NCBI GenBank assembly: GCA_902362275.1
Contig: CABIWB010000007.1
Span: 55,401-119,400 of the forward strand
Length of the DNA: 64,000 nucleotides
Direction: 5' to 3'
From: Coriobacteriaceae bacterium
GTDB lineage: Bacteria > Actinomycetota > Coriobacteriia > Coriobacteriales > Coriobacteriaceae
How positions within the stretch are numbered: position 1 is the stretch's first letter; every line of letters begins with the position of its first letter. This document shows, piece by piece, positions 25,768 to 34,464 of the stretch. The translations under genes and the position numbers were made by a program. A model generated the notes under the pieces. The model ran no database searches. It was not told where the DNA came from and worked only from the letters and a program-made list of their open reading frames with translations.

Positions 25768-25803
25768 ACCGATCTGCTGGCTTGAGCTTTCGATTGCTTT
25801 AGG

Positions 25804-25830
25804 GCGGGCGTTACGGCGTCCGCTTTTTTG
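25804..25830 (+). terminator. Terminator of trpS
   Basis: GCGGGCG / CGTCCGC stem (one G-T pair) followed by TTTTTT, about 37 bases after the stop. Confidence 0.8.
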
Positions 25831-25873
25831 GAGCCGGACCGCTTCGGCTCCGTCCATCGCACTCCCCCGACAA

Positions 25874-25919
25874 ACAGGAACAGGCCCGCCGGCAGTTAGT
25901 TGCCAGCGGGCCTGTTCCC
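25874..25919. repeat. Long hairpin, function unknown
   Basis: GGAACAGGCCCGC and GCGGGCCTGTTCC are perfect inverted copies, extended by CGGC/GCC toward the loop. There is no T tract on either side. Confidence 0.6.
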
Positions 25920-26102
25920 GAAGTACACCGTTGAATCGCACAGAGGGGAGGAATGCGAATCAAACTCAACAGGGCAGGCTTTTTCATCGCCTATTGCCTG
26001 CTCCGTTGCTGAAACCAATATAGTTCACCATGGTTTACTTTCTAGCGTCAATGTGCGCCGCCATACCTTCTCCATAAGTTAGCTCCGGTAAACCTGCAAC
26101 GG

Positions 26103-26143
26103 AAAACCACCACAAAGGGGACAGGCACCTTTGTGGTGGTTTT
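26103..26143. repeat. R1 hairpin repeat, copy c
   Basis: AAAACCACCACAAAGG / CCTTTGTGGTGGTTTT, 17 bases beyond the end of the MGMT-type gene (minus strand); probably its terminator. Confidence 0.9.
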
Positions 26144-26159
26144 GACCACGGCGGAGCCG

Positions 26160-26480
26160 CTAGAGTCCGGCAGGCCAGCGACAAGCGACCAAGTCGACGT
26201 GCATGTCATCCTTAAACGCCACACCCTCCCCTAACAAAAGCTCACGTTGAGCATCGGGACCGCCAAAAGCAAAACCCTCGCATATGTGCCCGTCGGCAAA
26301 CACCACGCGGTGACAGGGAATCTCGCCGGGGCGCGGATTACTATGCAGGGCATACCCCACGTACCGCGCACTTCGTGGACGACCGGCAAGCAGAGCCACC
26401 TGACCATACGTGGCGACCATCCCCTCGGGGATTTGCTCGACCACCTCGTACACCCGTTCAAAAAAGCCCTCAGACGCCAT
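26160..26480 (-). CDS. MGMT-family DNA-binding domain protein (Ogt/Atl-like)
   Basis: 106 residues; start at 26480 (GGGAG upstream). It is only the C-terminal, DNA-binding half of O6-alkylguanine-DNA alkyltransferase: FFERVYEVVEQIPEGMVATY, GQVALLAGRPRSARYVGYAL (arginine-finger helix) and NPRPGEIPCHRVVFADG. The active-site PCHR cysteine is present; alkyltransferase-like (ATL) proteins usually have Trp there, so this may still be catalytic. Stand-alone proteins of this size bind alkylated DNA and feed it to excision repair, or carry out direct transfer. R1 hairpins lie at both ends. Confidence 0.88.
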   Translation of the reverse strand: MASEGFFERVYEVVEQIPEGMVATYGQVALLAGRPRSARYVGYALHSNPRPGEIPCHRVVFADGHICEGFAFGGPDAQRELLLGEGVAFKDDMHVDLVACRWPAGL

Positions 26481-26508
26481 TGCTCGCTCCCTTCCACCCG
26501 GAAAAGCA

Positions 26509-26548
26509 TAAACCACCACAAAGGGCCTGTCCCCTTTGTGGTGGTTTA
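26509..26548. repeat. R1 hairpin repeat, copy d
   Basis: TAAACCACCACAAAGG / CCTTTGTGGTGGTTTA with the loop sequence reversed (GCCTGTCC) relative to the other copies, so it is inserted in the opposite orientation. It lies between degV (ends 26560) and the MGMT-type gene. Confidence 0.9.
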
Positions 26549-26559
26549 TGGCAGGTCGG

Positions 26560-27414
26560 TTAGTTGGCGGGCTGGAAGAAGGCTACTGCTACGGCGCCGG
26601 GGCCAACGTGGGTGCCGATGGTGGCGCCGATGGTGTGAACGGGCAACTCGCCCTCGGTGTGGCCAGCCCAAAGTGCCGCGCTGTCCTCGATATACTTCTT
26701 GAGCACCGCATCCGAAAGACCCGTATAGCCGAGCGCCAGCGGCCTGGAAAAGTCGATGCCGCCCGCCTTTTCGACCTTTTGGTTCAGCAGGTTGCGGCCG
26801 TTCTTGAAACCGCGCGCCTTACCCAGCTGCACGATCAGACCGTCCTCGACAGCCACCACAGGCTTTACGTTGAGCAGCGTGCCCACGGCGCCGGCCGCAG
26901 CAGACAGACGACCGCCGCGCACCAGGTACTCCAGCGTCTCGAGCAGGCCGATAACCACCACACGGTCGCGCACGGCCTCGACAGCCGCCGCGATCTGGGC
27001 CGCGCCCTGGCCCTCGTCCACTAGGCGCAGGGCATACTCGACCAGCACGCGCTCACCCAGGGTAACGTTATTGCTATCAACCACATACACGTCGCCGCCC
27101 GGCGCCTCGGCAAGTGCGGTACGGGCGCTCTGATTGGTCCCCGAAAGTTTGGCACCCACAGTAATAATCACCGCCTCGTCGCCGGCCTCACGTGCTTCGG
27201 CAATCGCCTGCGAAAAGGCGTACGGGTTGACCTGACCGGTCTTGGGCAGCTCGTCGCGCTCCACGAGTATCTCGTAAAAGCGCTGGTGATCGATGTCGAC
27301 GCCATCCATATACACATCGGTGCCAAAGGTAACGGACAGCGGCAAGACGGACAGCGCCGGGTGCTCCGCCGGCGACATATCGCTGGCGGAATCGGTAATA
27401 ATGCGGACGGACAT
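26560..27414 (-). CDS. DegV family fatty-acid-binding protein
   Basis: 284 residues; start at 27414 with AAAGGA upstream. DegV proteins begin with SVRIITDSASDMSP, as here, followed by VLPLSVTFGTDVYMDGVDI, the KTGQVNPYAF segment, ITVGAKLSGTNQSART and VYVVDSNNVTLGERVLVEYAL, and end with the GAVAVAFF-type strand. In Firmicutes they bind fatty acids and hand them to the FakA kinase for phosphorylation. No fakA-like gene is in the window, so the partner is elsewhere or the role differs. Confidence 0.92.
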   Translation of the reverse strand: MSVRIITDSASDMSPAEHPALSVLPLSVTFGTDVYMDGVDIDHQRFYEILVERDELPKTGQVNPYAFSQAIAEAREAGDEAVIITVGAKLSGTNQSARTALAEAPGGDVYVVDSNNVTLGERVLVEYALRLVDEGQGAAQIAAAVEAVRDRVVVIGLLETLEYLVRGGRLSAAAGAVGTLLNVKPVVAVEDGLIVQLGKARGFKNGRNLLNQKVEKAGGIDFSRPLALGYTGLSDAVLKKYIEDSAALWAGHTEGELPVHTIGATIGTHVGPGAVAVAFFQPAN

Positions 27415-27533
27415 AGCGAATCCTTTCTTGCGCAAGTCTCGCGCAGGGAATTTTGACAGCAATGTCCCGGCACGGCGTACGCGCTCAAACGGGACGATAC
27501 AGTTCTTGGCTGAAAGCTAGCGCCAGCGCGGCT

Positions 27534-27983
27534 CTAGATCTCGCGCAGGGTGTTGAGAATCGTGCGCAGCGACGCATACATCTGCTCGCGCTGCTCCACA
27601 CCCATAGCCTTACCGGTGGTATCGAGCACCTCGCGAATGATGCGGTCCGCCTCGCTCATGCTCTCGCCGCCTAGAGCGGTCAGGCGCACCGGAGCACGAT
27701 ACTTAACGGCGGCATCGCCCGAATCATCGACCTCGACGTAACCGCCCTCCTCCAGATGCGCGAGCGTGCGCGAGACGGCGGCACGGGTCACGCCTGCCAT
27801 GCGAGCCAGGTCAGCACCAGTCAGGCCGTCCTTGCTGCGCTCAAGATAGTACAGGCACATAACGTCGGAGCCCTTGAGGCCCAGCCTTGCGCCCTCGGAT
27901 GTCTTAATGCGCTGGATCTCCTTGTAGAGCCCGCTGATCAGTCCGACAAAGTCCTCAAAACGTGTCTCGTCGTTCTGCTGCAT
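27534..27983 (-). CDS. MarR-type winged-helix regulator
   Basis: 149 residues; start at 27983 (MQQNDETRFEDF). The central 70 residues form a MarR-like winged helix: LGLKGSDVMCLYYLERSKDG, LTGADLARMAGVTRAAVSRT (recognition helix), LAHLEEGGYVEVDDSGD, and the wing KYRAPVRLTALGGE. Flanking helices would form the dimer interface. It lies 119 bases upstream of degV on the same strand and may control it, or respond to a small-molecule ligand; no operator could be singled out. Confidence 0.85.
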   Translation of the reverse strand: MQQNDETRFEDFVGLISGLYKEIQRIKTSEGARLGLKGSDVMCLYYLERSKDGLTGADLARMAGVTRAAVSRTLAHLEEGGYVEVDDSGDAAVKYRAPVRLTALGGESMSEADRIIREVLDTTGKAMGVEQREQMYASLRTILNTLREI

Positions 27984-28086
27984 GGGAGACGACCGCCTTT
28001 CGCTTGCATAATGCTTACGGGTAAACATCTTAGTCGCATAAGCCGACACCCGTACCCAAATATCCCATTTGTTAACACATCAACAT

Positions 28087-28127
28087 AAAAACCACCACAA
28101 AGGGGACAGGCACCTTTGTGGTGGTTT
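28087..28127. repeat. R1 hairpin repeat, copy e
   Basis: AAAAACCACCACAAAGG / CCTTTGTGGTGGTTT hairpin, 26 bases behind the B3/B4-domain gene (minus strand). Confidence 0.9.
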
Positions 28128-28153
28128 GGGGCATCAATAGGTTCTAGGCGTCG

Positions 28154-28873
28154 CTACAGCTCCACGCAGGGATTGTCGCGGGTCACAAGCGTCTTAACGA
28201 CAACCGTCGCTCCCAGATAGCGCTCGAGCAGCTCGACTAAGCGATCGATCGCGGCCTGGCAATCCCCCATCCGCTCGGGCTCCACGCACTCAATCGCCAG
28301 GAACGCATCGGCCGAATCGTCGGACAGCGCCGTGCGAACGCCGTCGCGCCAGTTCCAGCAGCGGCACACGGCGCCCGCGTCATCAATGTAGGCGAGCTCG
28401 CCGGGAAGCGTCGGGTCATCTGTCTCCTCGCCAAGCGGCAGAAACGCATCGCCACCGTTGGTCACCGCCAACCGCAGATCGCCCTCGATAGCATGTAGGT
28501 CCTCGCCGCCAACGGGCAGCGCGTAGGTCAGCGACACCGTGTTGTAGATGTCCACCGCGGGCGTAATGTGGCCCACCGGTTTGCCCTTGAGCACGCGCTT
28601 GAGCAAGTTCTCGATCGAACAGCGGGCGCCCTTTTTGGTCCTGAACAGCCGATAAGCCTCGCGCCATGCCTTGACCGGTGCGTTCTCGCTGATAGTATCG
28701 CTGGTCAGATGACGCTCCGCGTCGATATTGGCGCGGTCGAGCAACGCCGCGATCGCATCCACGTCCTCTTGAGGAATCTGAGCCGCGGGCTTCATGCCCT
28801 TTACGACCACAACACCGACAGCCGCCTGCGGAAATAGTTCCCAAAACGAATCCTCGGCAACGAAGCTCTTCAT
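28154..28873 (-). CDS. B3/B4 tRNA-binding-domain protein
   Basis: 239 residues; start at 28873, preceded by GGGAGAG. The sequence matches stand-alone B3/4 domain proteins related to the editing domain of phenylalanyl-tRNA synthetase beta: VGVVVVKGMKPAAQ, APVKAWREAYRLFRTKKGAR, CSIENLLKRVLKG, HITPAVDIYNTVSLTYALPVGGEDL and FLAIECVEPERMG. Stand-alone members are thought to check or bind mischarged tRNA or free amino acids, but function is not settled. It has a long structured leader containing a terminator-like hairpin (28916-28977), which is unusual for this gene class. Confidence 0.85.
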   Translation of the reverse strand: MKSFVAEDSFWELFPQAAVGVVVVKGMKPAAQIPQEDVDAIAALLDRANIDAERHLTSDTISENAPVKAWREAYRLFRTKKGARCSIENLLKRVLKGKPVGHITPAVDIYNTVSLTYALPVGGEDLHAIEGDLRLAVTNGGDAFLPLGEETDDPTLPGELAYIDDAGAVCRCWNWRDGVRTALSDDSADAFLAIECVEPERMGDCQAAIDRLVELLERYLGATVVVKTLVTRDNPCVEL

Positions 28874-28915
28874 GTGCTCTCCCTTCATAGCATGCGCCCG
28901 AGCCCGGGTGCCTAA

Positions 28916-28977
28916 ACAAAAAGCGCCCTTACGACGGCCACCTTCAAAGTCCTACGGTGCCGCCACAAGAGCGCTTA
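28916..28977 (-). promoter_or_regulatory. Structured leader with terminator-like end
   Basis: On the minus strand, AAGCGCTCTT pairs with AAGGGCGCTT and encloses GGCGGCACC / GGTGGCC; five T follow. It lies 43 bases before the B3/B4 gene. The inner TGGCGGCACCGTAGG resembles a degenerate T-box antiterminator (GGTGGNACCGCG), but a full T-box Stem I is not seen. Possible attenuator of unknown class. Confidence 0.45.
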
Positions 28978-29044
28978 CGCTGCCCCTATCCGGAGAAAGG
29001 AGCGATATGTCAGGCGTATTGTAACCCGAGTCATCCGTGCGAGT

Positions 29045-29085
29045 AAAACCACCACAAAGGCGCCTGCCCCCTTTATGGTGGTTTT
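29045..29085. repeat. R1 hairpin repeat, copy f (diverged)
   Basis: AAAACCACCACAAAGG / CCTTTATGGTGGTTTT with a changed loop, 16 bases behind the pckA stop; probable pckA terminator. Confidence 0.85.
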
Positions 29086-29100
29086 GGGTCGGAAACAACG

Positions 29101-30771
29101 CTAGTGTCGGAGTCCCAACAAGCCGCGGCCGCGATGACGGGCGCCGGCGTGCACCTGAGCGTGCGGACCGGCGGCCTTCACGGACTCGGGCAGGTGCGAG
29201 TACTTCTTCTCGAAGTTCTCCTCGAACATCACGGCCAAGTTGTGCGCCGCCTCGTCGTAGCGCGCGGTGCTCTGCCAGTACTGGCGCGGCACCAGGATGC
29301 CGTCGGGTACGCCGTGGCACGTGGTGGGAATGTCGACGTTAAAGATATCGTCGTGGACGAATTCGCTGTCCTCGATGGTGCCGCCGAGGGCGCGCGCGAC
29401 CAGGGCGCGCGTGTAGGCCAGCTCAATGCGATGGCCAACGCCGTAGCCGCCGCCGATCCAGCCGGTGTTGACCAGATAGACGCGGGTGTGACCGTCGGCG
29501 ATGCGCTCGCCGAGCATCTTAGCGTAGACCATGGGGTCGAGCGGCATAAACGGCTCGCCAAACAGCGAAGAGAACGTGGGCGTGGGCTCGGTGACGCCGA
29601 CCTCGGTGCCGGGAATCTTAGCCGTAAAGCCCGTCACAAAGTGGTACATGGCGGCATCGGCCGTCAGGCGTGAGATGGGCGGCAACACGCCAAAGGCGTC
29701 GCAGGTCAGGAAGAGCACGACGCTTGGAGTGGTGCCCATACCCTTGGTCCACGCGTTGGGAATGTGCTCCACAGGGTATGCCACGCGCGTGTTGTGCGTG
29801 ATCGAGACGTCGTCGTAGTTGGGCTTGCGGCTCTCGTCGAGCACCACGTTTTCGCAGATCGCGCCAAAGCGGACAGCGTTGAAGATTTCAGGCTCGTGGA
29901 AGGCGTCCAGGCCCTCGCACTTGGCGTAGCAGCCGCCCTCGATGTTAAAGATGCCCATGTCGGACCAGCCGTGCTCGTCGTCGCCGATCAGTAGGCGTGT
30001 GGGGTTGGCCGAAAGCGTGGTCTTGCCGGTGCCGGACAGACCAAAGAACACGGCGGTCTCGTGCGTGACAGGATCCATGCTGGCCGAGCAGTGCATGGGC
30101 AGCACGTCGTCCTCGACGGGCAGCAGGTAGTTCATAACGCTGAAGATGGACTTTTTGATCTCACCGGAGTAACCGGTGCCGGCAACCAGAATCACGCGCT
30201 CCTGGAAGTTGATGACCACGGCGGCGCTGGAGTTGAGGCCCTTAATGGCGGGATCGCACTGGTAGCCGGGAGCGGCGAGCACGCAAAAGTCCGGCTCACC
30301 GGTGCGCGCAATTTCGCGAGCGAGCGGGCGAGCGAGCATCTGCTTAATAAAGAGTGCCTGGCTGGCACGCTCGCAGGCGACGAGCAGTCGGCGCGTGTGG
30401 TTGCGGTCGGCGCCGGCCATGCCGCGGGTGACGAACACATCGCGCTCGTTGAGGTAGTTGACGATACCGGCCTTGATGGTCTCGTAGCTCTCGATCGAAA
30501 GCGGTCGGTTGACGGCGCCCCAGGCGATCTTGTCGTGAACATCGGGGGTGTCAACGATAAAGCGGTCATTGGGGGAACGACCAGTGCGCTCCCCCGTCTC
30601 GATCACTAGCGCGCCGTTAGATGCCATGCGGCCTTCTTCACGGCGGATGGCGTGCTCGACGAGCTCCGCGGCAGGCAGATCGACCAGCAAGCGGGGCTGG
30701 TTCTCGGCGGGATCTTCGACCAGCTTAAGACCAAAGTTGGACAAAACTTCTGCAGGGGTAACACCAGGCAT
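29101..30771 (-). CDS. pckA: Phosphoenolpyruvate carboxykinase (ATP)
   Basis: 556 residues; start at 30771 with AAAGGAGG upstream. The ATP-type enzyme is identified by the PEPCK-specific P-loop GLSGTGKTTLSANP, the kinase-2 motif LIGDDEHGWSDMGIFNIEGG, the substrate region TGERTGRSPNDRF, GTGYSGEIKKSIFSVMNYLL and the adenine site TAKIPGTEVGVTEPTP. The C-terminal 20 residues are His/Gly/Arg-rich, longer than usual. It interconverts oxaloacetate and PEP; in anaerobic fermenters it often runs in the CO2-fixing direction toward oxaloacetate. It stands alone, next to the lactate permease gene on the same strand. Confidence 0.97.
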   Translation of the reverse strand: MPGVTPAEVLSNFGLKLVEDPAENQPRLLVDLPAAELVEHAIRREEGRMASNGALVIETGERTGRSPNDRFIVDTPDVHDKIAWGAVNRPLSIESYETIKAGIVNYLNERDVFVTRGMAGADRNHTRRLLVACERASQALFIKQMLARPLAREIARTGEPDFCVLAAPGYQCDPAIKGLNSSAAVVINFQERVILVAGTGYSGEIKKSIFSVMNYLLPVEDDVLPMHCSASMDPVTHETAVFFGLSGTGKTTLSANPTRLLIGDDEHGWSDMGIFNIEGGCYAKCEGLDAFHEPEIFNAVRFGAICENVVLDESRKPNYDDVSITHNTRVAYPVEHIPNAWTKGMGTTPSVVLFLTCDAFGVLPPISRLTADAAMYHFVTGFTAKIPGTEVGVTEPTPTFSSLFGEPFMPLDPMVYAKMLGERIADGHTRVYLVNTGWIGGGYGVGHRIELAYTRALVARALGGTIEDSEFVHDDIFNVDIPTTCHGVPDGILVPRQYWQSTARYDEAAHNLAVMFEENFEKKYSHLPESVKAAGPHAQVHAGARHRGRGLLGLRH

Positions 30772-30911
30772 GGGGGCCTCCTTTAAAAACGCGACACGTG
30801 GACGCGGCGCGCACTTTACTCACGTAAAGCTCGTTGTACCCGATATGCAAAAACGTTTTTGCGGCAAGGGCGGCAAGCCCGCCCAACGGTCAAAAATCGC
30901 AGGCAAGCGGC

Positions 30912-31049
30912 CTAGTCATTGGGGACGTTTTTAAACGACTAGTCGTTGGAGACGTTCTTGAACAGGCAACATTCAAGGAGTGTCCCCGGATGCCGGCACT
31001 TAGGGACGTTCCCAAAGTGCCGGCACATAAGGAACGTCCCTAAGTGCCG
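30912..31049. repeat. R2-family repeat cluster
   Basis: Five modules in a row: TAGTCATTGGGGACGTTTTT plus AAACGACTAGTC, a shorter GGAGACGTTCTTGAAC, AAGGAGTGTCCCCGGATGCC, GGCACTTAGGGACGTTCCC, and TGCCGGCACATAAGGAACGT plus CCCTAAGTGCCG. They occupy the gap between pckA and lldP and end one base before the lldP stop codon. Confidence 0.85.
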
Positions 31050-31050
31050 A

Positions 31051-32622
31051 CTACAGCGGCAGGCCTTGGCCGAGCATGGCTATGGCGCTCATCAGGACCA
31101 GCATGCCAGCGGCGTAGGGCAGGACGGCGCCCAGGAGCTCGGCATCCTTGCCGCGCACGTGGACGGCAGCCAGACCAATCGCGAGCGTCTGCGGAGAGAT
31201 CATCTTACCGGCGGCAACACCAAGCGCATTCAGCGCGACCATCCAGTAGTCGCTCACGCCTAGCGCCGTAGCGGCCTGGCTCTGGATGGGGCCAAACAGC
31301 ATGCCCGAAGACGTGCCCGAGCCGGTCACAAACGCACCAACCGCACCGATCCACGGAGCCAGAATCGGGTACAGACCGCCAGCGACCGCAATGCAAAACG
31401 CGCTGATCGACGAAATCATGCCGGCATAGCCCATCACCTTGGCGCAGCCCAGCACCGAAAGCATGGTGATAACCGTCGGCATCATCTGCTTGACGGTCGC
31501 GGCCAGCACCTCGCCCATCATGCGCGGCGAAGCACCCTGAATGGCGCCGCCGACAAACGCCGCCAGGAAAATCCAGATGCCCGGCGTGTTGATCCACGAA
31601 AACGTGAGCGTGCCGGGGTTCTCGCCGCAATACACCTGCACCTGGCTCGCAAACGGCGCGAGCGCGGCATGCACGGCGGGCACCAGGTTAGACGTGCCCA
31701 GCAGCAGCACGAAGATCAGGATGAAGCACGACCAGGCCGAAAGCGCCGACTTAACGGTAAGCTTCTCCCCCGCCTCGATATTCATGTGAAAGCGTGCGTC
31801 CAGATGCCCCGACTTCTCGGCACGCATAGCAAGCGCAGCTGTCAGCCCGAGCGAAACGATAGAACCGACGACGACGGCAAGCTCGGGACCCACAAACCTA
31901 GCAACGACCAGAGCCGCACCGGCAAAGGACACGCCGGAGAGCACGGCGATGCCCGCCACGCCACGTAGGCGCTCGGCGACGCCTGCAACGTTGCCCTGGT
32001 CATCGGCAACACGACCAGCAACCAGTACGATAAACAGCGGCATCATCACAAAGAAAGGCGCCAACTGCACCAGCTGAACGGTCGCCAGGTGCAGGGAATC
32101 CAGACCCACCAAGTCGGCAACGGACACCGTGGGGATGCCGATGGAGCCGTAGGGCGTGGGCACGCCGTTTGCCAGCAGGCAGATGAGCACGGCGGGCACG
32201 GCCTCAAAACCCAGGCCCGCGAGCATGCCGGCAGGAATGGCGACAGCGGTACCGAAGCCGGCCATGCCCTCCATAAAGCCACCGAAGCACCAAGCCACGA
32301 GCAGCGCCAGCAGGCGGCGGTCGCTGCTGATGGAGGTGATCATGCTGCCGATCACGTCCATGGCGCCCGTACGAACGCACAGGTTATACGTGAACACCGC
32401 GGCGATGATCACCAGGACAATGGGCCACAGAGCCATCAAAAAACCTTCGAGCGAGGCGGTCGCGATCTGCGCTGCCGGCAGGTGCCACCATGCGAAGGCA
32501 AGCAAGCACGAAAGGACAAACGATCCGATAGCGGCCTTCCAAGCTGGCCATTTAAAGCACAGTAGCATCACGACCAGCCAAATAATCGGCACAAGAGCCA
32601 GTAAGAATGCGGCGACGTCCAT
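31051..32622 (-). CDS. L-lactate permease family transporter
   Basis: 523 residues with about 13 membrane segments, matching the LctP/LldP family. Characteristic pieces are KWPAWKAAIGSF near the N-terminus, FTYNLCVRTGAMDVIGSMI, CFGGFMEGMAGFGTAVAIPA, LICLLANGVPTPYGSIGIPT and the C-terminal VTGSGTSSGMLFGPIQSQAA. Members exchange protons with lactate or glycolate. No lactate dehydrogenase or utilisation genes adjoin it, so direction (uptake or export) cannot be stated. It is followed at once by the R2 repeat cluster and is divergent from the flippase-like gene. Confidence 0.92.
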   Translation of the reverse strand: MDVAAFLLALVPIIWLVVMLLCFKWPAWKAAIGSFVLSCLLAFAWWHLPAAQIATASLEGFLMALWPIVLVIIAAVFTYNLCVRTGAMDVIGSMITSISSDRRLLALLVAWCFGGFMEGMAGFGTAVAIPAGMLAGLGFEAVPAVLICLLANGVPTPYGSIGIPTVSVADLVGLDSLHLATVQLVQLAPFFVMMPLFIVLVAGRVADDQGNVAGVAERLRGVAGIAVLSGVSFAGAALVVARFVGPELAVVVGSIVSLGLTAALAMRAEKSGHLDARFHMNIEAGEKLTVKSALSAWSCFILIFVLLLGTSNLVPAVHAALAPFASQVQVYCGENPGTLTFSWINTPGIWIFLAAFVGGAIQGASPRMMGEVLAATVKQMMPTVITMLSVLGCAKVMGYAGMISSISAFCIAVAGGLYPILAPWIGAVGAFVTGSGTSSGMLFGPIQSQAATALGVSDYWMVALNALGVAAGKMISPQTLAIGLAAVHVRGKDAELLGAVLPYAAGMLVLMSAIAMLGQGLPL

Positions 32623-32726
32623 AGGTAGAAGCTCCTTGGTGCCGCGTGGGCGGCATCGGGGGTGTCACAAAACTTCAACAGGATACCGCACGTTTACCGA
32701 CAAATTACAGCCGCCTGCCGAAAATA

Positions 32727-32743
32727 TTGAACAATCCGTTCAA
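32727..32743. promoter_or_regulatory. Palindrome in the divergent lldP/flippase promoter region
   Basis: TTGAAC-AATCC-GTTCAA, a perfect 6-bp inverted repeat with a 5-base spacer, 76 bases before the flippase start and 105 before lldP. A TATACT box lies at 32769. Operator for an unknown regulator; the spacer is one base too long for a standard LexA box. Confidence 0.35.
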
Positions 32744-32802
32744 AAACACGAGCGAACACCGCCGCGTCTATACTAAAGCGCAGCAATAGAAAGGACTCCG
32801 CT

Positions 32803-34383
32803 TTGAGCATCACGCCCCTCGATAGCATTCGCCGCGCCATCGCCCGCCGCAACGGCATCTCCAACCCCGCTGCATCGAAAGACGGCGCCGCGAAGGCCCA
32901 AGGCGGCCGCATTGAGAACGGCCTCTTCCCTGCCTCGCACACTGCCGAGGAACTCGCACGCATCCAAGAGCTAAGTCAGCGCAACGCCGGCGGCCCCAAT
33001 AGCAGCCAAGCCACACGTCGCCGGCGCGAACGCGATCGCAAGCCCGGCCCCGTCCGTCGCATGGTCAACGCTTGGTGGAACCGTCTGCTCGGCGCCGTCT
33101 ACGGCGGCGGCTTCTCCATGCAGGAAGCGGAATACGAGGAGCACGCCACCCGCCGCGATTGCCTTTGGAACACCCTCGGCACCGCCGTGTGGGGTTTGGC
33201 GTTTCCGCTGCTCACCATCGTGTCCACACAGCTCGCGGGTGCCGAGGAGGCCGGCAAGTTCTCCATCGCCTTCGTCACCGGCACGCTCATCATGATCGCG
33301 TGCAACTACGGCGTGCGCAATTTCCAGGTCTCGGATATCGACGAAACGACGTCCTTTGCCTCCTACCAGCTCAACCGCTGGCTTTGCGGAGCGCTCGCCC
33401 TAGGCTGCGGCCTCATGTACAGCAGCGCCCGCGGCTATGACGCGCAGATGGCCACGATCGGCCTGGGCGTCTACCTGTATAAGGTCATCGACGGCGTCGC
33501 CGACGTGTACGAGGGCCGCCTGCAGCAGGCCGATAAACTCTATCTGGCCGGCATGAGCCAAACGCTACGCTCCGTCGGTGTCATCGTGATCTTCAGCGTG
33601 GCGCTGTTCCTTACGCGCAGCATGCCCATCGCGGCCATGGCCATGGGTGTCACCGCCATCGCCTCGCTCGTGCTGGTCACCGCGCCGCTCGCCCTGCTCG
33701 AGACCGAAAAATCGCGCCGGGTGAGCCTGCGCGAGGTCGGCCACCTGTTTATCCAGTGCGCCCCGCTCTTTGGTGCGCTCTTTTTGTTCAACCTCATCGA
33801 GAGCATGCCCAAGTTTGTAATGGAAGGCACGCTGGCCTACAAATATCAGCTGTACTTTAATGCCCTGTTCTTTCCGGCGCAGGCTATTTTGTTGAGCATC
33901 GGATTTGTCTATAAACCGCAGCTCCTGCGTCTGTCGAGCATTTGGGCGAACCCGCGCAAACGCCGCCGTTTTGACTTGATTATTATTGCCGTTATGGCAC
34001 TGATCGTGGCCTTCACCGGCGTGTGCGCCGCATTTATGGCAGGCCCCGGCATTCCCCTCATGAGCTTTATGTACGGCCTTAACTTTGAGCGCTACCGCAC
34101 ATTGGCGCTGCTGATGGTCGTCGCCGGCGGTGTCACCGCGGCAATCGACTTTATCTACGCCATCATCACGGTGCTGCGCCACGCTGGAAACGTCACCAAG
34201 ATCTACCTGATCTGCTTTGCCGTGAGCGTGGTGCTCCCGGTGATCCTAATCAACCTGCTGGGCCTGATGGGCGCCGTGGTGAGCTACCTGGCGGTTATGG
34301 CCCTACTGCTAGTGTTGCTGATAATCGAGTACGCCCACATCCGTCAACGCATCGAGCGTGACCGGAACCCATACGGCGCCTAA
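32803..34383 (+). CDS. Polysaccharide flippase-like multi-pass membrane protein
   Basis: 526 residues starting at a TTG, supported by AAAGGA seven bases upstream and the lack of an ATG nearby. Residues 1-115 are a basic cytoplasmic tail; about 12 to 14 membrane segments follow, beginning WNTLGTAVWGLAFPLLTIVS. Layout and segments such as GKFSIAFVTGTLIMIACNYGVRNFQ resemble the MOP (oligosaccharide flippase) superfamily, which moves lipid-linked sugars across the membrane. No glycosyltransferases are next to it, so substrate is unknown. The long N-terminal tail is uncommon in the superfamily. Confidence 0.7.
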   Translation: MSITPLDSIRRAIARRNGISNPAASKDGAAKAQGGRIENGLFPASHTAEELARIQELSQRNAGGPNSSQATRRRRERDRKPGPVRRMVNAWWNRLLGAVYGGGFSMQEAEYEEHATRRDCLWNTLGTAVWGLAFPLLTIVSTQLAGAEEAGKFSIAFVTGTLIMIACNYGVRNFQVSDIDETTSFASYQLNRWLCGALALGCGLMYSSARGYDAQMATIGLGVYLYKVIDGVADVYEGRLQQADKLYLAGMSQTLRSVGVIVIFSVALFLTRSMPIAAMAMGVTAIASLVLVTAPLALLETEKSRRVSLREVGHLFIQCAPLFGALFLFNLIESMPKFVMEGTLAYKYQLYFNALFFPAQAILLSIGFVYKPQLLRLSSIWANPRKRRRFDLIIIAVMALIVAFTGVCAAFMAGPGIPLMSFMYGLNFERYRTLALLMVVAGGVTAAIDFIYAIITVLRHAGNVTKIYLICFAVSVVLPVILINLLGLMGAVVSYLAVMALLLVLLIIEYAHIRQRIERDRNPYGA

Positions 34384-34464
34384 TTAGCTGCCCCCGGTCA
34401 CCGGAATTTGCGATGGAATCGCCCCGGCTGGGGTCTCGTTGCGAACAATATGCATCCCGCAAAA

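Larger units (their letters stand above)
25768..26159. other. Hairpin-rich intergenic region behind trpS
   Basis: Contains a terminator (25804-25830), a GAGCCG/CGGCTC hairpin (about 25830-25850), a long inverted repeat (25874-25919) and an R1 copy. A 19-codon frame at 25952 (ATG after GGGGAGGA) is too short and too close to its ribosome site to call. Confidence 0.5.

Noticed and set aside
25952..26011. A 19-codon frame (MRIKLNRAGF...) as a leader peptide
   Set aside because: Ribosome site almost touches the ATG, and no gene that it could regulate follows on that strand.
28916..28977. A complete T-box riboswitch
   Set aside because: Only a T-box-like core and terminator are visible; Stem I with a specifier loop does not fit in the space before the likely promoter.
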